A stretch of DNA of 64,000 bases from Ruminococcus sp. (GTDB lineage Bacteria > Bacillota > Clostridia > Oscillospirales > Ruminococcaceae): assembly GCA_015066705.1 (NCBI GenBank), contig SVNV01000006.1, positions 23,029-87,028 of the forward strand. Direction: 5' to 3'. A program made the translations under genes and the position numbers. This document shows, in pieces, positions 33,829 to 43,978 of the stretch. The notes under the pieces are model-generated. The model made no database searches, was not told where the DNA came from, and worked only from the letters and a program-made list of their open reading frames with translations. Numbering within the stretch: position 1 is the stretch's first letter; every line of letters begins with the position of its first letter.

Positions 33829-34536
33829 ATGAAAAAACATAGAATTTACCAAAAACTGTCATTTATACTATTTATAATAGGGATTACGTTGACTTGTCTG
33901 TGTGGTTGTACTGCCGAAGTGCTTGAGGGACAACAGCAGGTTGAAAAAGCAAAAGAGTCTTTTTCAAAGATGAAAAGCGGTGTGATTACTGTTACAAATA
34001 TGGATAACGGCGAGATTGAGCAGACGCTTACATTCAAGTATGACGAGGTAGGAATTTTACTTTACTCTCTGACAGGGGTCTCAAAAGGGGAAATCTATGA
34101 GAAGTATTGTAACGGCTATGAAATCTACACCTTTGAAAACAATGAATTTTCAAAACTCACAAAGGCTGATTGGGAATACGAAGCATATACCTATGACTAC
34201 CGATACCCGATGACTGATGAGGATTATCTGTTTTTTTCTCCGGATAAGGTGATTTCGGTTTCTGTATCTGATAACGACAAGGGCGGAAAGAGTTATTCCT
34301 ATGAGTATGAGCCGTCAGCTATCAGCGGTGAAGCTGAACTCGGGGCGCTGGTTGGGTTTACTGTCAGCTTCAACTTTGATGAAAATGATGTGCTTGACTA
34401 TCTGGAGGAGCTTTCTGTTTATGAAAAGGATGGAAACAAAACATCGTATAACTACAAAATCACTATTACCGAACGTGACAGCGTGGGGAAAATCCAGATG
34501 CCAGAAAATATAGCAAAAATGTCGGAAAATAAGTGA
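33829..34536 (+). CDS. Hypothetical lipoprotein
   Basis: I do not recognise this 235-residue protein. It starts with a membrane-spanning signal and a Cys-rich lipobox (LCGC, Cys27), so it should be an outer-facing lipoprotein. The mature part is acidic and beta-rich (ITVTNMDNGEIEQTLTFKYDEVG, quoted as positions about 52-74), a pattern seen in outer membrane lipoprotein-sorting-type or DUF-type lipoproteins. No good ribosome site precedes the ATG, so it may depend on translation of the small gene 6 bp upstream. Confidence 0.7.
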   Translation: MKKHRIYQKLSFILFIIGITLTCLCGCTAEVLEGQQQVEKAKESFSKMKSGVITVTNMDNGEIEQTLTFKYDEVGILLYSLTGVSKGEIYEKYCNGYEIYTFENNEFSKLTKADWEYEAYTYDYRYPMTDEDYLFFSPDKVISVSVSDNDKGGKSYSYEYEPSAISGEAELGALVGFTVSFNFDENDVLDYLEELSVYEKDGNKTSYNYKITITERDSVGKIQMPENIAKMSENK

Positions 34537-34638
34537 TTTTCAGCGAAAATCTGCGGTTTTGTGAAAGTTGCACAAAAACTGATTTGAAATTTACTAAAAA
34601 TTCTACATACAAATTTTGAGAAAAAACACGCCGGACTC

Positions 34639-34667
34639 TTGCAACAAAGGGCTCGGCGTGTTATAAT
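34639..34667 (+). promoter_or_regulatory. Promoter of the S10-spc-alpha ribosomal superoperon
   Basis: TTGCAA, 17 bp, perfect TATAAT. It lies inside an inverted repeat AACACGCCG/CGGCGTGTT (34625-34633, 34654-34662). Predicted start of RNA is near 34674, 400 bases before rpsJ. Confidence 0.8.
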
Positions 34668-34673
34668 ATATCT

Positions 34674-35076
34674 TGCGTGACTGCACTGACTTTATGCGAT
34701 TTTGCGCAAAAGTCAACGTTTGTCGGGTTTAGTTACTTGACACGACGAACACAAAGATATGCGATGAAACGGAAGGTTGCTGACGGTAGGTCAGGTAATT
34801 TCCGTGGAGTATGTCCGATTTTAAACCGGGCGACTGTAATACCGACACAAGTGTTGTGCGAATGCTTCTTGCGATGAGTTTCTTTATAGGGACTTTATGC
34901 GTTTGCTGATACTATCTCGTATTGACGGTTTCCGAAGGACAGAGTTGTTTTTCGGATTTTTTTATGAAAAGACACGAAACACACGGAAACGTTGTAATGG
35001 TGTTAAGCCGTTTTGAAGAGATTTCGGAAATACAAAGCCCTCCAACACAAAGTATGCACTAAGGAGGCGAATTAAA
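34674..35076 (+). ncRNA. Structured 5' leader of the S10 operon with internal attenuator
   Basis: The roughly 400-base untranslated leader shows successive hairpins: GACTTT-TGCG/CGCA-AAAGTC (34688-34714), GTTTGTCG/CGACGAAC (34718-34750) and ACGGAA..CTGAC/GTCAG..TTCCGT (34769-34805). A terminator-shaped stem TCCGAA/TTCGGA with seven T (34931-34963) follows. TTTCCGAA (34929) could also pair with TTCGGAAA (35033). This layout suggests attenuation control, perhaps by a ribosomal protein such as L4; the effector is inference. No gene is credible in this span. Confidence 0.6.
34931..34963 (+). terminator. Probable attenuator terminator in the S10 leader
   Basis: TCCGAA and TTCGGA pair across a 14-base loop and are followed by TTTTTTT, 114 bases before rpsJ and well after the promoter. 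Confidence 0.6.
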
Positions 35077-35391
35077 GTGGCAGTCAATGAAAAAATCAGA
35101 ATCAAAATCAAGGGCTATGAGCACGCAGTAGTAGATGCTGCTGCAGCAAAGATTGTTGAAGCTGCAAAGCGTTCAGGAGCAAAGGTAAGCGGACCAATCC
35201 CACTTCCGACAAATAAGGAAGTTATCACAATCCTGAGAGCTGTACACAAGTACAAGGACAGCAGAGAACAGTTCGAACTCAGAACACACAAGAGACTCAT
35301 CGACGTTCTCAGACCAACAGCTGAAACAACTTCAGCACTCGAAAACCTTGAACTTCCTGCTGGTGTTGACATCGTAATGGAAATCAAGTAA
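35077..35391 (+). CDS. rpsJ: 30S ribosomal protein S10
   Basis: The 104-residue protein has the S10 fold motifs [15 protein letters not shown] at the start and [21 protein letters not shown] (positions about 51-71). S10 is a head protein of the small subunit and the NusE transcription elongation partner. GTG start behind AAGGAGG. First gene of the superoperon. The 121-bp spacer to rplC holds two hairpins, GAAATCG/CGATTTC (35401-35421) and CGTCTT/AAGACG (35478-35493). Confidence 0.98.
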   Translation: MAVNEKIRIKIKGYEHAVVDAAAAKIVEAAKRSGAKVSGPIPLPTNKEVITILRAVHKYKDSREQFELRTHKRLIDVLRPTAETTSALENLELPAGVDIVMEIK

Positions 35392-35512
35392 TTTCCAAAG
35401 GAAATCGTAACGAGCGATTTCAAAATGATGCTCACGCAGGTCATGTCAGGCTCAATAAGGGGCTTGACCAATAACCACGTCTTATGAAAGACGATTTTAG
35501 GAGGAAAAGATT

Positions 35513-36148
35513 ATGCAGAAGGGAATCATCGGAAAGAAAATCGGTATGACACAGATTTTCGATGAAACAGGAAAGGTAATTCCTGTAACAGTAGTAGAGG
35601 CAGGACCTTGTGTAGTCGTTCAGAAGAAGACTGTTGAAAACGACGGTTATGAAGCAGTTCAGCTCGGATACGGCGACATCAGAGCAAAGAGAGTTAATAA
35701 GCCTCTCGCTGGTCATTTTAAGAAGGCAGACGTTGCAATGAAGAGAACACTCAAGGAATTCAGACTTGACGACATCTCAGCTCTCAACGTAGGCGACATT
35801 GTAAAGGCTGATACATTTGCTGAAGGCGACATCGTTGATGTTTGCGGAACAAGCAAGGGTAAGGGCTATGCAGGTACAATCAAGCGTCACAACAACTCAA
35901 GAATCAAGGAAACACACGGTTCAGGTCCTGTACACAGACACGCAGGTTCAATGGGTGCTTGTTCTTCACCATCAAGAATTTTCAAGGGTAAGGGCATGCC
36001 TGGTCACCTCGGTGCTGAAAGAGTTACAATTCAGAACCTCGAAGTTGTAAAGGTAGACGCAGAAAATAACCTTATCGCAATTAAGGGTGCTATTCCAGGT
36101 CCTAAGGGCGGAACAGTTACAATCTGTGATTGCGTTAAGAAGGCTTAG
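35513..36148 (+). CDS. rplC: 50S ribosomal protein L3
   Basis: The 211-residue protein starts [15 protein letters not shown], the usual bacterial L3 N-terminus, and has the central [14 protein letters not shown] motif. L3 helps start 23S rRNA folding and reaches the peptidyl transferase centre. It lies behind AGGAGG, just after a small hairpin that could influence initiation. Confidence 0.98.
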   Translation: MQKGIIGKKIGMTQIFDETGKVIPVTVVEAGPCVVVQKKTVENDGYEAVQLGYGDIRAKRVNKPLAGHFKKADVAMKRTLKEFRLDDISALNVGDIVKADTFAEGDIVDVCGTSKGKGYAGTIKRHNNSRIKETHGSGPVHRHAGSMGACSSPSRIFKGKGMPGHLGAERVTIQNLEVVKVDAENNLIAIKGAIPGPKGGTVTICDCVKKA

Positions 36149-36165
36149 TGGAAGGAGGAAGTAAT

Positions 36166-36789
36166 ATGCCAAAGGTTTCAGTTTTTGATATGACAGGCAA
36201 GCAGGTTGCTGACACTGAGCTTAACGATGCTATTTTCGGTATCGAACCAAATAAAGCAATTATGCACGCAATGGTAGTTAATTACCTTGCAAATCAGAGA
36301 CAGGGCACACAGTCAACACTTACAAGAACAGAAGTAAGCGGTGGCGGAAGAAAGCCATGGAGACAGAAGGGAACAGGTCATGCAAGACAGGGTTCTATCA
36401 GAGCTCCACAGTGGGTACACGGCGGTGTTGCTCTCGGACCAAAGCCAAGAGATTACAGCTATTCTCTTAACAAGAAGGAAAAGAGACTCGCTATGAAGTC
36501 TGCACTTTCTTCAAAGGTAATGGAAAATGAAATCGTAGTAGTAGACAAGATTGCACTTGAAGAATTCAAGACAAAGGCTATCGTTGATATGCTCAAGGCT
36601 CTCAATGTTGAGGGTAAGGCACTCATCGTTATCCCTGAAGTTGACAAGAAGGTTATCAAGAGCGCAGGAAATATCCCGGGCGTTAAGGCAACTCTTGTAA
36701 ATACACTTAACGTATACGACATCCTTAACTATGATAAGTTCGTAGTTTCACAGGATGCAGTAGCTAAGATTGAGGAGGTATATGCGTAA
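36166..36789 (+). CDS. rplD: 50S ribosomal protein L4
   Basis: The 207-residue protein has the long loop typical of L4 ([25 protein letters not shown], positions about 45-69), which lines the exit tunnel. In E. coli L4 represses the S10 operon; here that is only a possibility for the folded leader. The ATG at 36166 was chosen because AAGGAGG lies 7 bases upstream. Its stop overlaps the rplW start (TAATG). Confidence 0.97.
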   Translation: MPKVSVFDMTGKQVADTELNDAIFGIEPNKAIMHAMVVNYLANQRQGTQSTLTRTEVSGGGRKPWRQKGTGHARQGSIRAPQWVHGGVALGPKPRDYSYSLNKKEKRLAMKSALSSKVMENEIVVVDKIALEEFKTKAIVDMLKALNVEGKALIVIPEVDKKVIKSAGNIPGVKATLVNTLNVYDILNYDKFVVSQDAVAKIEEVYA

Positions 36790-37085
36790 TGATTAAGACA
36801 GCACAGGACATTATCCTCAAGCCAATCATCACAGAAGCATCAATGGATGCTCTCTCAATGAACAAGTATACTTTTAAGGTTGCTAAGACTGCTAACAAGG
36901 TAGAAATCGCTAAGGCAGTTGAAGAACTCTTCGGCGTAAAGGTTGCTAAGGTTAACACAATCAGTGTTAAGGGCAAGCAGAAGAGAATGGGACGTTCAGT
37001 TGGTTACAGACCAGACTGGAAGAAGGCAATCGTAACACTTGCAGAAGGCGAAAAGACAATCGAATTCTTTGACGGTCTTATGTAA
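36789..37085 (+). CDS. rplW: 50S ribosomal protein L23
   Basis: The 98-residue protein contains [12 protein letters not shown] near the start and [15 protein letters not shown] in the loop typical of L23. It sits at the tunnel exit and is a docking site for trigger factor and SRP. Translationally coupled to rplD by a one-base overlap. The 96-bp gap to rplB contains a short ACGCTTT/AAAGCGT stem. Confidence 0.97.
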   Translation: MIKTAQDIILKPIITEASMDALSMNKYTFKVAKTANKVEIAKAVEELFGVKVAKVNTISVKGKQKRMGRSVGYRPDWKKAIVTLAEGEKTIEFFDGLM

Positions 37086-37181
37086 GATTACCCGTTAATC
37101 GGAAGACGCTTTTAAAAAGCGTGTAAGTATGGAAAACTAATTAAGAGTTTTTCGCAAAACCTCAGAAGGAGTGAAATAATA

Positions 37182-38015
37182 ATGGCAATTAAGGCATATA
37201 AGCCAACGACAGCCGGTAGACGTGGCATGACAGTTACAGACTACTCAAGCTTGTCAAAGGTTGCTCCGGAAAAGAGCTTGCTTGAACCACTTAAGAAGAA
37301 TTCAGGCAGAAACAGCTACGGAAGAATCACAGTACGCCACAGAGGCGGCGGAGCAAGAAGAAAATACCGTGTTATCGACTTCAAGAGAAATAAGCTTGGA
37401 ATGAACGCAACAGTTCTCACAATCGAGTACGACCCAAACCGTTCAGCTTTCATTGCTCTTGTTCAGTACGAAGACGGCGAAAAGAGATACATTCTCGCAC
37501 CAAACGGACTTTCAGTTGGAGATACAGTAAGAGCAGGCGCTGACGCTGACATCAAGCCGGGTAACGCACTTGCACTGGCAAACATCCCAACAGGTACTTT
37601 TATCCACAACATTGAGCTTTATCCTGGAAAGGGCGCTCAGCTCGTTCGTTCAGCAGGTAACATGGCTCAGCTTATGGGTAAGGAAGAAACTTATGCACTT
37701 GTAAGACTTCCTTCAGGTGAAATGAGAAAGATTGCAATCAACTGTATGGCTACAATCGGCCAGGTTGGTAATCTTGACCACGAAAACGTAAACATCGGTA
37801 AGGCTGGTAGAAAGCGTCATATGGGCTGGAGACCAACAGTAAGAGGTTCTGTAATGAACCCATGCGACCACCCACACGGTGGTGGTGAAGGTAAGTCACC
37901 AGTTGGACGTCCATCACCTGTTACACCATGGGGCAAGCCAACACTTGGCTACAAGACTCGTGCTAAGCATCACCGTTCAGATAAGTTTATCGTTAAGCGT
38001 AGAAACGGTAAGTAA
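37182..38015 (+). CDS. rplB: 50S ribosomal protein L2
   Basis: The 277-residue protein carries the RNA-binding [20 protein letters not shown] block (about 44-63) and the conserved C-terminal loop [19 protein letters not shown] with the His needed near the peptidyl transferase centre. Length and ends are normal. It follows AGAAGGAG. Confidence 0.98.
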   Translation: MAIKAYKPTTAGRRGMTVTDYSSLSKVAPEKSLLEPLKKNSGRNSYGRITVRHRGGGARRKYRVIDFKRNKLGMNATVLTIEYDPNRSAFIALVQYEDGEKRYILAPNGLSVGDTVRAGADADIKPGNALALANIPTGTFIHNIELYPGKGAQLVRSAGNMAQLMGKEETYALVRLPSGEMRKIAINCMATIGQVGNLDHENVNIGKAGRKRHMGWRPTVRGSVMNPCDHPHGGGEGKSPVGRPSPVTPWGKPTLGYKTRAKHHRSDKFIVKRRNGK

Positions 38016-38036
38016 TCGAAAGGAGGCAGATGTAAG

Positions 38037-38321
38037 ATGGGTAGATCTATTAAAAAGGGACCTTACGTACAGGAGGTTCTCTTAAAGAGAGTTAAAGCTA
38101 TGAACGAAGCAGGCGAAAAGAAGGTTCTCAAGACATGGAGCAGAGCTTCTACAATATTCCCTGATTTCGTTGGTCATACATTCGCTGTTCACGACGGACG
38201 TAAGCACGTTCCGGTTTATGTAACTGAGGATATGGTAGGACATAAATTGGGCGAATTTGCACCGACAAGAACATATAAGGGCCACGCAGGTTCAAAGACC
38301 TCAAACAATGGTAAGAGATAG
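38037..38321 (+). CDS. rpsS: 30S ribosomal protein S19
   Basis: This 94-residue protein has [18 protein letters not shown] at the start and the signature [17 protein letters not shown]19 binds 16S rRNA in the head of the small subunit with S13. Preceded by AAAGGAGG at about 8 bases; 21 bp follow rplB. Confidence 0.98.
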   Translation: MGRSIKKGPYVQEVLLKRVKAMNEAGEKKVLKTWSRASTIFPDFVGHTFAVHDGRKHVPVYVTEDMVGHKLGEFAPTRTYKGHAGSKTSNNGKR

Positions 38322-38341
38322 GCCGGAAGGAGGAAATTCAA

Positions 38342-38677
38342 ATGGAAGCAAGAGCAATTCTTAGAAACGCTCGTATTGCTCCTCGTAAAGTTCAGATTGT
38401 TCTGGACCTTATCAGAGGAAAAGATTACGATGTTGCAATGGCAACAGTAAAGCACACACCAAAGGCTGCTTGTGAATATCTTGAAAAGCTTCTCAAATCG
38501 GCTGCTGCAAACGCAGAAAACAATCACAACATGGATAAGAATAACCTCTATGTTGCAGAATGTTTCGTTTGTCCAGGTCCTATTATGAAGAGAATTATGC
38601 CAAGAGCACAGGGCAGAGCATACAGAATCCTGAAGAGAACATCACACGTAACTATTGTTCTCAAGGAAAAGGAATAA
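38342..38677 (+). CDS. rplV: 50S ribosomal protein L22
   Basis: The 111-residue protein starts [20 protein letters not shown] and has the beta-hairpin [19 protein letters not shown] (about 78-96) that lines the exit tunnel and is a macrolide-resistance site. The sequence looks intact. AGGAGG lies just before the start. Confidence 0.98.
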   Translation: MEARAILRNARIAPRKVQIVLDLIRGKDYDVAMATVKHTPKAACEYLEKLLKSAAANAENNHNMDKNNLYVAECFVCPGPIMKRIMPRAQGRAYRILKRTSHVTIVLKEKE

Positions 38678-38697
38678 GCTGAAAGAGGAGGTAAACT

Positions 38698-39438
38698 ATG
38701 GGCCAGAAAGTAAACCCACATGGACTTCGTGTCGGAGTAATTAAGAATTGGGATTCCCGCTGGTTTGCAAATAAAAGCACTTTCGGCGATACACTTGTTG
38801 AGGACTACAATGTTCGTAACTACATCAAGAAGGCTTTGTATTCAGCAGGTGTTCCACGCATTGAGATTGAAAGATTTGCAGATAAGGTAAAGATTCACAT
38901 TCATTGTGCAAAGCCGGGTCTTGTAATCGGTAGAGGCGGAGCTGAAATCGAAAAGCTCAGAGCTGATATCGAAAAGATGATTAACAAGCCGGTAGCAGTA
39001 AATATTATTGAGGTTAAGTCACCAGACCTCGATGCACAGCTTGTTGCTGAAAAAATCGCTCTCGACCTCGAGAACAGAATTTCATTCAGAAGAGCAACAA
39101 AGCAGTCAATCGGAAGAGCAATGAAGCTCGGTGCAAAGGGTATCAAGACAATGGTTTCAGGTCGTCTTGGCGGTGCTGAAATCGCAAGAAGTGAAACATA
39201 CCACGAAGGTACAATTCCACTTCAGACAATCAGAGCTGACATTGACTACGGTACAGCAGAAGCTCATACAACTTACGGACGTATCGGCGTTAAGGTTTGG
39301 ATTTACAGAGGCGAAGTTCTTAAGGGCGAAGCTAACAGAACTCAGTCAGACAGACCAGAAAGAAAGCGCAGAAACAATGGCGACAGAAAGCCAGCTAACA
39401 GACGTCCAAGAGAAAACAGAGAAGGAGGTAACAAGTAA
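38698..39438 (+). CDS. rpsC: 30S ribosomal protein S3
   Basis: The 246-residue protein starts [12 protein letters not shown], has the KH domain [15 protein letters not shown] (about 76-90) and the C-terminal S3 domain. An added basic, Asn/Arg-rich tail of about 30 residues ([18 protein letters not shown]) makes it longer than the E. coli protein. S3 lines the mRNA entry channel. The stop overlaps the rplP start. Confidence 0.98.
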   Translation: MGQKVNPHGLRVGVIKNWDSRWFANKSTFGDTLVEDYNVRNYIKKALYSAGVPRIEIERFADKVKIHIHCAKPGLVIGRGGAEIEKLRADIEKMINKPVAVNIIEVKSPDLDAQLVAEKIALDLENRISFRRATKQSIGRAMKLGAKGIKTMVSGRLGGAEIARSETYHEGTIPLQTIRADIDYGTAEAHTTYGRIGVKVWIYRGEVLKGEANRTQSDRPERKRRNNGDRKPANRRPRENREGGNK

Positions 39439-39860
39439 TGCTGCTTCCTAAGAGAGTTAAGTACAGAAGAGTACACAGAGGTAGAATGACAGGTAAGGCT
39501 ATGAGAGGTAACACCGTAACATACGGTCAGTACGGCCTCCAGGCACTTTCACCTGCTTGGATTACTTCAAACCAGATTGAAGCTGCCCGTATCGCTATGA
39601 CAAGATACATCAAGAGAGGCGGTCAGGTTTGGATTAAGATTTTCCCGGATAAGCCAATTACAGAAAAGCCAGCTGAAACTCGAATGGGTTCAGGTAAGGG
39701 TTCACCAGAATACTGGGTAGCTGTAGTTAAGCCGGGCAGAGTAATGTTCGAAATCGCAGGAGTAAGCGAAGAAGTAGCTAGAGAAGCTATGAGACTTGCT
39801 ATGCACAAGCTTCCTGTAAAGTGTAAGTTTGTTAAAAAAGAAGAGGGCGGTGAGCAATAA
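39438..39860 (+). CDS. rplP: 50S ribosomal protein L16
   Basis: The 140-residue protein starts [17 protein letters not shown] and has [18 protein letters not shown] (about 75-92), the typical L16 motif near the A-site tRNA. One-base overlaps (TAATG) with rpsC before and rpmC after give tight translational coupling of three genes. Confidence 0.98.
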   Translation: MLLPKRVKYRRVHRGRMTGKAMRGNTVTYGQYGLQALSPAWITSNQIEAARIAMTRYIKRGGQVWIKIFPDKPITEKPAETRMGSGKGSPEYWVAVVKPGRVMFEIAGVSEEVAREAMRLAMHKLPVKCKFVKKEEGGEQ

Positions 39861-40048
39861 TGAAAACGAATGAAATCAAGGACATGACAACAGCAGAGCT
39901 TAACGAAAAGCTTGCTGAACTCAAGCAGGAACTTTTCAACCTTCGTTTTCAGCACGCTGTAAATCAGCTCGACAATCCATTGAGAATGAAGGCTGTTAAG
40001 AAGGATATTGCTCGCATCAAAACATTCCTTCGCCAGCAGGAACAGTAA
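39860..40048 (+). CDS. rpmC: 50S ribosomal protein L29
   Basis: This 62-residue protein is an L29 helical hairpin: [23 protein letters not shown] (positions about 10-32) followed by the [13 protein letters not shown] end. It sits next to L23 at the tunnel exit. Start overlaps the rplP stop by one base. Confidence 0.96.
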   Translation: MKTNEIKDMTTAELNEKLAELKQELFNLRFQHAVNQLDNPLRMKAVKKDIARIKTFLRQQEQ

Positions 40049-40066
40049 CGAAGGGAGGATTTAACT

Positions 40067-40324
40067 GTGAGTGAAAGAAATCTTAGAAAAACAAGAGTAG
40101 GCGTAGTTGTTTCTAACAAGATGGACAAGACAATCGTTGTTGCAATCAAGGACAACGTACAGCACCCACTCTACAAGAAAATCATCAAGAGAACAGTTAA
40201 ACTCAAGGCACATGACGAAAACAATGTATGCAATATCGGCGATACAGTTGAAGTTATGGAAACACGTCCATTGTCAAAGGACAAGAGATGGCGTCTTGTA
40301 AAGGTTCTCGAACAGGCAAAGTAA
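40067..40324 (+). CDS. rpsQ: 30S ribosomal protein S17
   Basis: The 85-residue OB-fold protein starts [19 protein letters not shown] and has [20 protein letters not shown], the S17 signature. It helps 16S rRNA assembly. GTG start behind GGGAGG. A 10-bp hairpin, GTCAGAGGGC/GCCCTTTGAC (40349-40375), lies in the 75-bp spacer before rplN. Confidence 0.97.
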   Translation: MSERNLRKTRVGVVVSNKMDKTIVVAIKDNVQHPLYKKIIKRTVKLKAHDENNVCNIGDTVEVMETRPLSKDKRWRLVKVLEQAK

Positions 40325-40399
40325 TTATAAGTAATTTTTCAATAATGCGTCAGAGGGCAATAAACGCCCTTTGACAGAATTTGAAAGGAGGAACTCGCT

Positions 40400-40768
40400 G
40401 TGATTCAGATGCAGACATACCTCAAGGTTGCCGACAATACTGGTGCAAAGGAACTTATGTGTATCAGAGTACTTGGCGGTACAAGAAGAAAGTATGCAAA
40501 CATCGGCGACGTCGTTGTTGCTTCAGTTAAGAAAGCAACACCAGGTGGCGTTGTTAAGAAAGGCGATGTTGTTAAAGCAGTAATCGTTCGTTCAGCTAAG
40601 GGTCTTCGTCGTGAAGACGGAACATATATCCGTTTCGACGAAAACGCAGCTGTTATTATCAGAGATGACAAAAACCCAAAGGGAACTCGTATCTTTGGGC
40701 CGGTAGCAAGAGAACTTCGTGATAAGGAATATACAAAGATTCTCTCACTTGCTCCGGAAGTACTTTAA
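40400..40768 (+). CDS. rplN: 50S ribosomal protein L14
   Basis: The 122-residue protein starts [20 protein letters not shown] and has [16 protein letters not shown] and the C-terminal [13 protein letters not shown] of L14. It forms part of the subunit bridge. GTG start after AAAGGAGG. It opens the spc part of the superoperon. Confidence 0.98.
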   Translation: MIQMQTYLKVADNTGAKELMCIRVLGGTRRKYANIGDVVVASVKKATPGGVVKKGDVVKAVIVRSAKGLRREDGTYIRFDENAAVIIRDDKNPKGTRIFGPVARELRDKEYTKILSLAPEVL

Positions 40769-40783
40769 TCGGAGGTGCCGACG

Positions 40784-41116
40784 ATGAATAATTTACATGT
40801 AAAAACCGGCGACACCGTAGTTATCCTTTCAGGTAAGGATAAGGGCAAGCAGGGTAAGGTTCTTCAGGTTTCACCAAAGGAAAAGAAGGTAATCGTTGAA
40901 GGACTCAATATGGTAACAAAGCACGTTAAGCCAAGAAGACAGGGCGAAGCAGGCGGAATCGTTAAGGCTGAGGCTGCTATGTACGCTTCAAAGGTTATGG
41001 CAGTATGTCCTGGCTGTGGAAAGCCAACAAAGGCTGGACACAAGCTTGTTACTGAAGGCGATAAGACAAAGTCAATCAGAGTTTGTAAGAACGATGGTTG
41101 CGGTAAGGAATTTTAA
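40784..41116 (+). CDS. rplX: 50S ribosomal protein L24
   Basis: The 110-residue protein has the KOW motif [20 protein letters not shown] and the typical [13 protein letters not shown]. Its C-terminal part contains [13 protein letters not shown] and a second Cys pair (VCKNDGCG), a probable zinc site as in other Firmicute L24. The ATG at 40784 follows GGAGGTG by 8 bases. Confidence 0.97.
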   Translation: MNNLHVKTGDTVVILSGKDKGKQGKVLQVSPKEKKVIVEGLNMVTKHVKPRRQGEAGGIVKAEAAMYASKVMAVCPGCGKPTKAGHKLVTEGDKTKSIRVCKNDGCGKEF

Positions 41117-41130
41117 GGAGGAGAAACGTC

Positions 41131-41670
41131 ATGGCTAGACTTAAGGATTATTATGTTAGCAGCGTAGCTCCTGCTATGATGAAGAAATTTGGCTACAAGA
41201 ATGTAATGCAGATTCCAAAGCTTGATAAGGTAGTTATCAACGTTGGTTGTGGCGCAGATAAGGATAACACAAAGGTTATCGAAGCTATTATGGCTGACCT
41301 CGCTGCTATCACAGGACAGAAGCCAATCGCTTGTAAGTCAAAGAAGGCAGTAGCTAACTTCAAGCTCAGAGAAGGACAGGTAATCGGTGTTAAGGTTACA
41401 CTCAGAGCTGAAAAGATGTACGAATTCGTTGATAGACTTTTTAACGTTGCATTCCCAAGAGTAAGAGACTTCAGAGGAATTAACGCTAACTCATTCGACG
41501 GAAGAGGAAATTACTCAACAGGTATCAAGGAACAGCTTATTTTCCCTGAAATTGAGTACGATAAGATTGATAAGGTTAGAGGTATGGACATCAACTTTAT
41601 CACAACAGCAAACACAGACGAAGAAGCTAAAGAGTTGCTCGAACTTATGGGCGCTCCATTCGCTAAGTAA
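41131..41670 (+). CDS. rplE: 50S ribosomal protein L5
   Basis: The 179-residue protein has the L5 motifs [33 protein letters not shown] and [11 protein letters not shown], and ends in the [19 protein letters not shown] segment. L5 binds 5S rRNA and contacts tRNA in the P site. Preceded by AAGGAGGAG. Confidence 0.98.
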   Translation: MARLKDYYVSSVAPAMMKKFGYKNVMQIPKLDKVVINVGCGADKDNTKVIEAIMADLAAITGQKPIACKSKKAVANFKLREGQVIGVKVTLRAEKMYEFVDRLFNVAFPRVRDFRGINANSFDGRGNYSTGIKEQLIFPEIEYDKIDKVRGMDINFITTANTDEEAKELLELMGAPFAK

Positions 41671-41691
41671 GAAAGAGGAGGATAATTTAAT

Positions 41692-41877
41692 ATGGCAAAG
41701 AAGGCTATGATTAACAAACAGCAGAAAACGCCAAAGTATTCTACTCGTGCTTACAACAGATGCAAAATCTGCGGAAGACCTCACGCTTATCTGAGAAAGT
41801 TCGGCATTTGCCGTATCTGCTTCAGAGAATTGGCACATGACGGTCAGATTCCGGGTGTGAAGAAGGCAAGCTGGTAA
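41692..41877 (+). CDS. rpsN: 30S ribosomal protein S14, zinc-ribbon type
   Basis: This 61-residue protein is the short zinc-binding form of S14, with CKICGRP and CRICFRE (two CxxC pairs) and the end [16 protein letters not shown]. The zinc-free paralogue sometimes kept for zinc shortage is not in the window. It follows AGAGGAGG. Confidence 0.97.
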   Translation: MAKKAMINKQQKTPKYSTRAYNRCKICGRPHAYLRKFGICRICFRELAHDGQIPGVKKASW

Positions 41878-41905
41878 TAAATTCAGTAAAGGAGGTTAAC
41901 ACAGT

Positions 41906-42304
41906 ATGCAGATTACTGATACAATAGCAGATTTACTGACAAGAATCCGTAATGCAAGTACTGCTAAGCACGCAACAGTTGACGTTCCTGCATCAAATAT
42001 GAAGAAGTCAATCACACAGATTCTCGTAGACGAAGGATATCTTGGTGGATTTCAGGTAATTGATGACGGAAAACAGGGTATAATCAGAATTACTCTTAAA
42101 TATGATGAGAATAACGCTTCTGTAATCACAGGACTCAGAAGAGTATCAAAGCCTGGCTTGAGAATTTATTCAAGCTGTGAAGATATGCCAAAGGTTATTA
42201 AGGGATTGGGTATTGCAATCGTTTCAACCTCAAAGGGTATCGTAACAGATAAGAAGGCAAGAGAACTCAATGTAGGTGGCGAAGTTCTCGCATTTATCTG
42301 GTAA
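41906..42304 (+). CDS. rpsH: 30S ribosomal protein S8
   Basis: The 132-residue protein begins with [14 protein letters not shown] and ends with [25 protein letters not shown] (positions about 108-132), normal for S8. In E. coli S8 regulates the spc operon by binding near the L5 gene; a similar site was not recognised here. It follows AAGGAGG. Confidence 0.97.
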   Translation: MQITDTIADLLTRIRNASTAKHATVDVPASNMKKSITQILVDEGYLGGFQVIDDGKQGIIRITLKYDENNASVITGLRRVSKPGLRIYSSCEDMPKVIKGLGIAIVSTSKGIVTDKKARELNVGGEVLAFIW

Positions 42305-42317
42305 GGAGGAAACAGTT

Positions 42318-42869
42318 ATGTCAAGAATCGGTATTAAGCCAATCGCTGTTCCTGCCGGAGTAGATGTAAACATCGCTGACGGAAACGTAGTTTCTGTTAA
42401 GGGTCCTAAGGGAACACTTACAAAGACTTTCCACAATGATATGATTATCAAGCAGGAAGGTGCTGAAATCGTAGTAAGCCGTCCAACAGAAAATAAGCTT
42501 CACAAGTCACTTCACGGACTTACAAGAACACTTATTTCAAACATGGTTGAAGGCGTTACAAACGGTTATTCAAAGACACTTCAAATCGAAGGTATCGGTT
42601 ACAGAGCCGCTAAGCAGGGTAAGGACCTTGTTTTGAACCTCGGTTTTTCACATCAGGTAATTTTCACTGAAACAGATGAAATCAAGCTTGATGTACCAAA
42701 CGCTAACACAATCGTGGTTTCTGGTATCGACAAACAGGCAGTTGGTCAGTTTGCTTGTGAAATCAGAGAAAAGCGTCCACCTGAGCCATATAAGGGCAAG
42801 GGAATCCGTTACGAGGGTGAATACATCATTCGTAAGGAAGGTAAAGCTGGTAAGGGCAGCAAGAAGTAA
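42318..42869 (+). CDS. rplF: 50S ribosomal protein L6
   Basis: The protein of 183 residues starts [15 protein letters not shown] and has the C-terminal signature [17 protein letters not shown] of L6. It sits near the factor-binding site of the large subunit. The ATG at 42318 was chosen because AAGGAGG lies 8 bases upstream. Confidence 0.97.
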   Translation: MSRIGIKPIAVPAGVDVNIADGNVVSVKGPKGTLTKTFHNDMIIKQEGAEIVVSRPTENKLHKSLHGLTRTLISNMVEGVTNGYSKTLQIEGIGYRAAKQGKDLVLNLGFSHQVIFTETDEIKLDVPNANTIVVSGIDKQAVGQFACEIREKRPPEPYKGKGIRYEGEYIIRKEGKAGKGSKK

Positions 42870-42888
42870 TTAAAGGAGTGAAATCACA

Positions 42889-43248
42889 ATGGTAAAACAG
42901 CTTGATAGAAAAGCAGCAAGAGCAAAAAGACATACCAGAGTTCGTGCAAAGATTTCAGGAACACCTGAATGTCCACGTTTGAACGTATTCCGCTCCGCTA
43001 AGCATATATATGCACAGCTCATCGACGACGTAAACGGCGTAACACTTTGCAGCGCATCAAGCCTTTCAAAGGATTTTGAAGGCAACGGTGGCAACAAGGA
43101 AGGCGCTAAGAAGGTTGGAGAGCTTATTGCAAAGCACGCAGCAGAAAAGGGAATCAGCGAAGTTGTATTCGACAGAGGCGGTTACCTCTATCACGGACGT
43201 GTAAAAGATTTAGCAGACGGAGCTCGCGAAGGCGGACTCAAGTTCTAA
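42889..43248 (+). CDS. rplR: 50S ribosomal protein L18
   Basis: The 119-residue protein has [20 protein letters not shown] and the end [24 protein letters not shown], typical of L18, which binds 5S rRNA with L5. It follows AAAGGAG. Confidence 0.97.
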   Translation: MVKQLDRKAARAKRHTRVRAKISGTPECPRLNVFRSAKHIYAQLIDDVNGVTLCSASSLSKDFEGNGGNKEGAKKVGELIAKHAAEKGISEVVFDRGGYLYHGRVKDLADGAREGGLKF

Positions 43249-43264
43249 GAAGGAGGGTATACTT

Positions 43265-43765
43265 TTGGCTTTAATAGATGCTTCTACATTGGAACTCAGC
43301 GAAAAGGTTGTAGCAATTAACAGAGTATCAAAGACTGTTAAGGGCGGACGTATTATGAAGTTCTCAGCACTTATCGTAGTAGGTGACGGAAACGGCGTAG
43401 TAGGCTTCGGTCTCGGAAAGAGCAGCGAAGTTCCTGACGCAATCCGTAAGGGAATCGAAGACGCAAAGAAGAACCTTGTAAGAGTTTCACTTAAAGGTAC
43501 AACAATTCCTCACGAAATCATTGGTAAGTTCGGCGCAGGCGAGGTTCTTATGAGACCAGCACCAGCCGGTACCGGTGTTATCGCAGGTGGACCTGTCAGA
43601 GCAGTAATCGAAATGGCAGGAATCAAGGATATCAGAACAAAGTCACTTCGTTCAAACAATCCTTGTAACGTAGTAAGAGCTACAATCAACGGTCTCGCTT
43701 CAGTTAAGTCAGCAGAAGACGTAGCTGCAAAGAGAGGCAAGACAGTTAAGGAAATTTTGGGCTAA
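43265..43765 (+). CDS. rpsE: 30S ribosomal protein S5
   Basis: The 166-residue protein has the double-stranded RNA-binding segment [20 protein letters not shown] and the [17 protein letters not shown] and [17 protein letters not shown] motifs of S5. S5 guards decoding accuracy. TTG start behind AAGGAGGG. Confidence 0.97.
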   Translation: MALIDASTLELSEKVVAINRVSKTVKGGRIMKFSALIVVGDGNGVVGFGLGKSSEVPDAIRKGIEDAKKNLVRVSLKGTTIPHEIIGKFGAGEVLMRPAPAGTGVIAGGPVRAVIEMAGIKDIRTKSLRSNNPCNVVRATINGLASVKSAEDVAAKRGKTVKEILG

Positions 43766-43778
43766 GGAGGAATAAGAA

Positions 43779-43958
43779 ATGGCAAACGTAAAGATTACAT
43801 TGGTAAGAAGTCTTAACGACAGAACCAAGGACCAGGTTGCTACAGCTTACTCCCTTGGTCTTAAGAAAATCGGTAATGAAACAATTCAGCCGGACAATGC
43901 ACAGACTCAGGGAAAGATTAAGAAAATATCTCACCTTATTAAAGTAACCGAAGCGTAA
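43779..43958 (+). CDS. rpmD: 50S ribosomal protein L30
   Basis: This short gene encodes 59 residues: MANVKITLVRSLNDRTKDQV at the start and a GKIKKISHLIKV end, a complete bacterial L30. It lies 13 bp after rpsE with AAGGAGG ahead, in the standard place between rpsE and rplO. Confidence 0.96.
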   Translation: MANVKITLVRSLNDRTKDQVATAYSLGLKKIGNETIQPDNAQTQGKIKKISHLIKVTEA

Positions 43959-43978
43959 AGCAAGGAGGTGCGAATTAG

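Noticed and set aside
34677..34877. Possible 66-codon leader peptide gene in the S10 leader
   Set aside because: No ribosome site precedes it, and its codons cross the hairpins; the RNA structure explains the region better.
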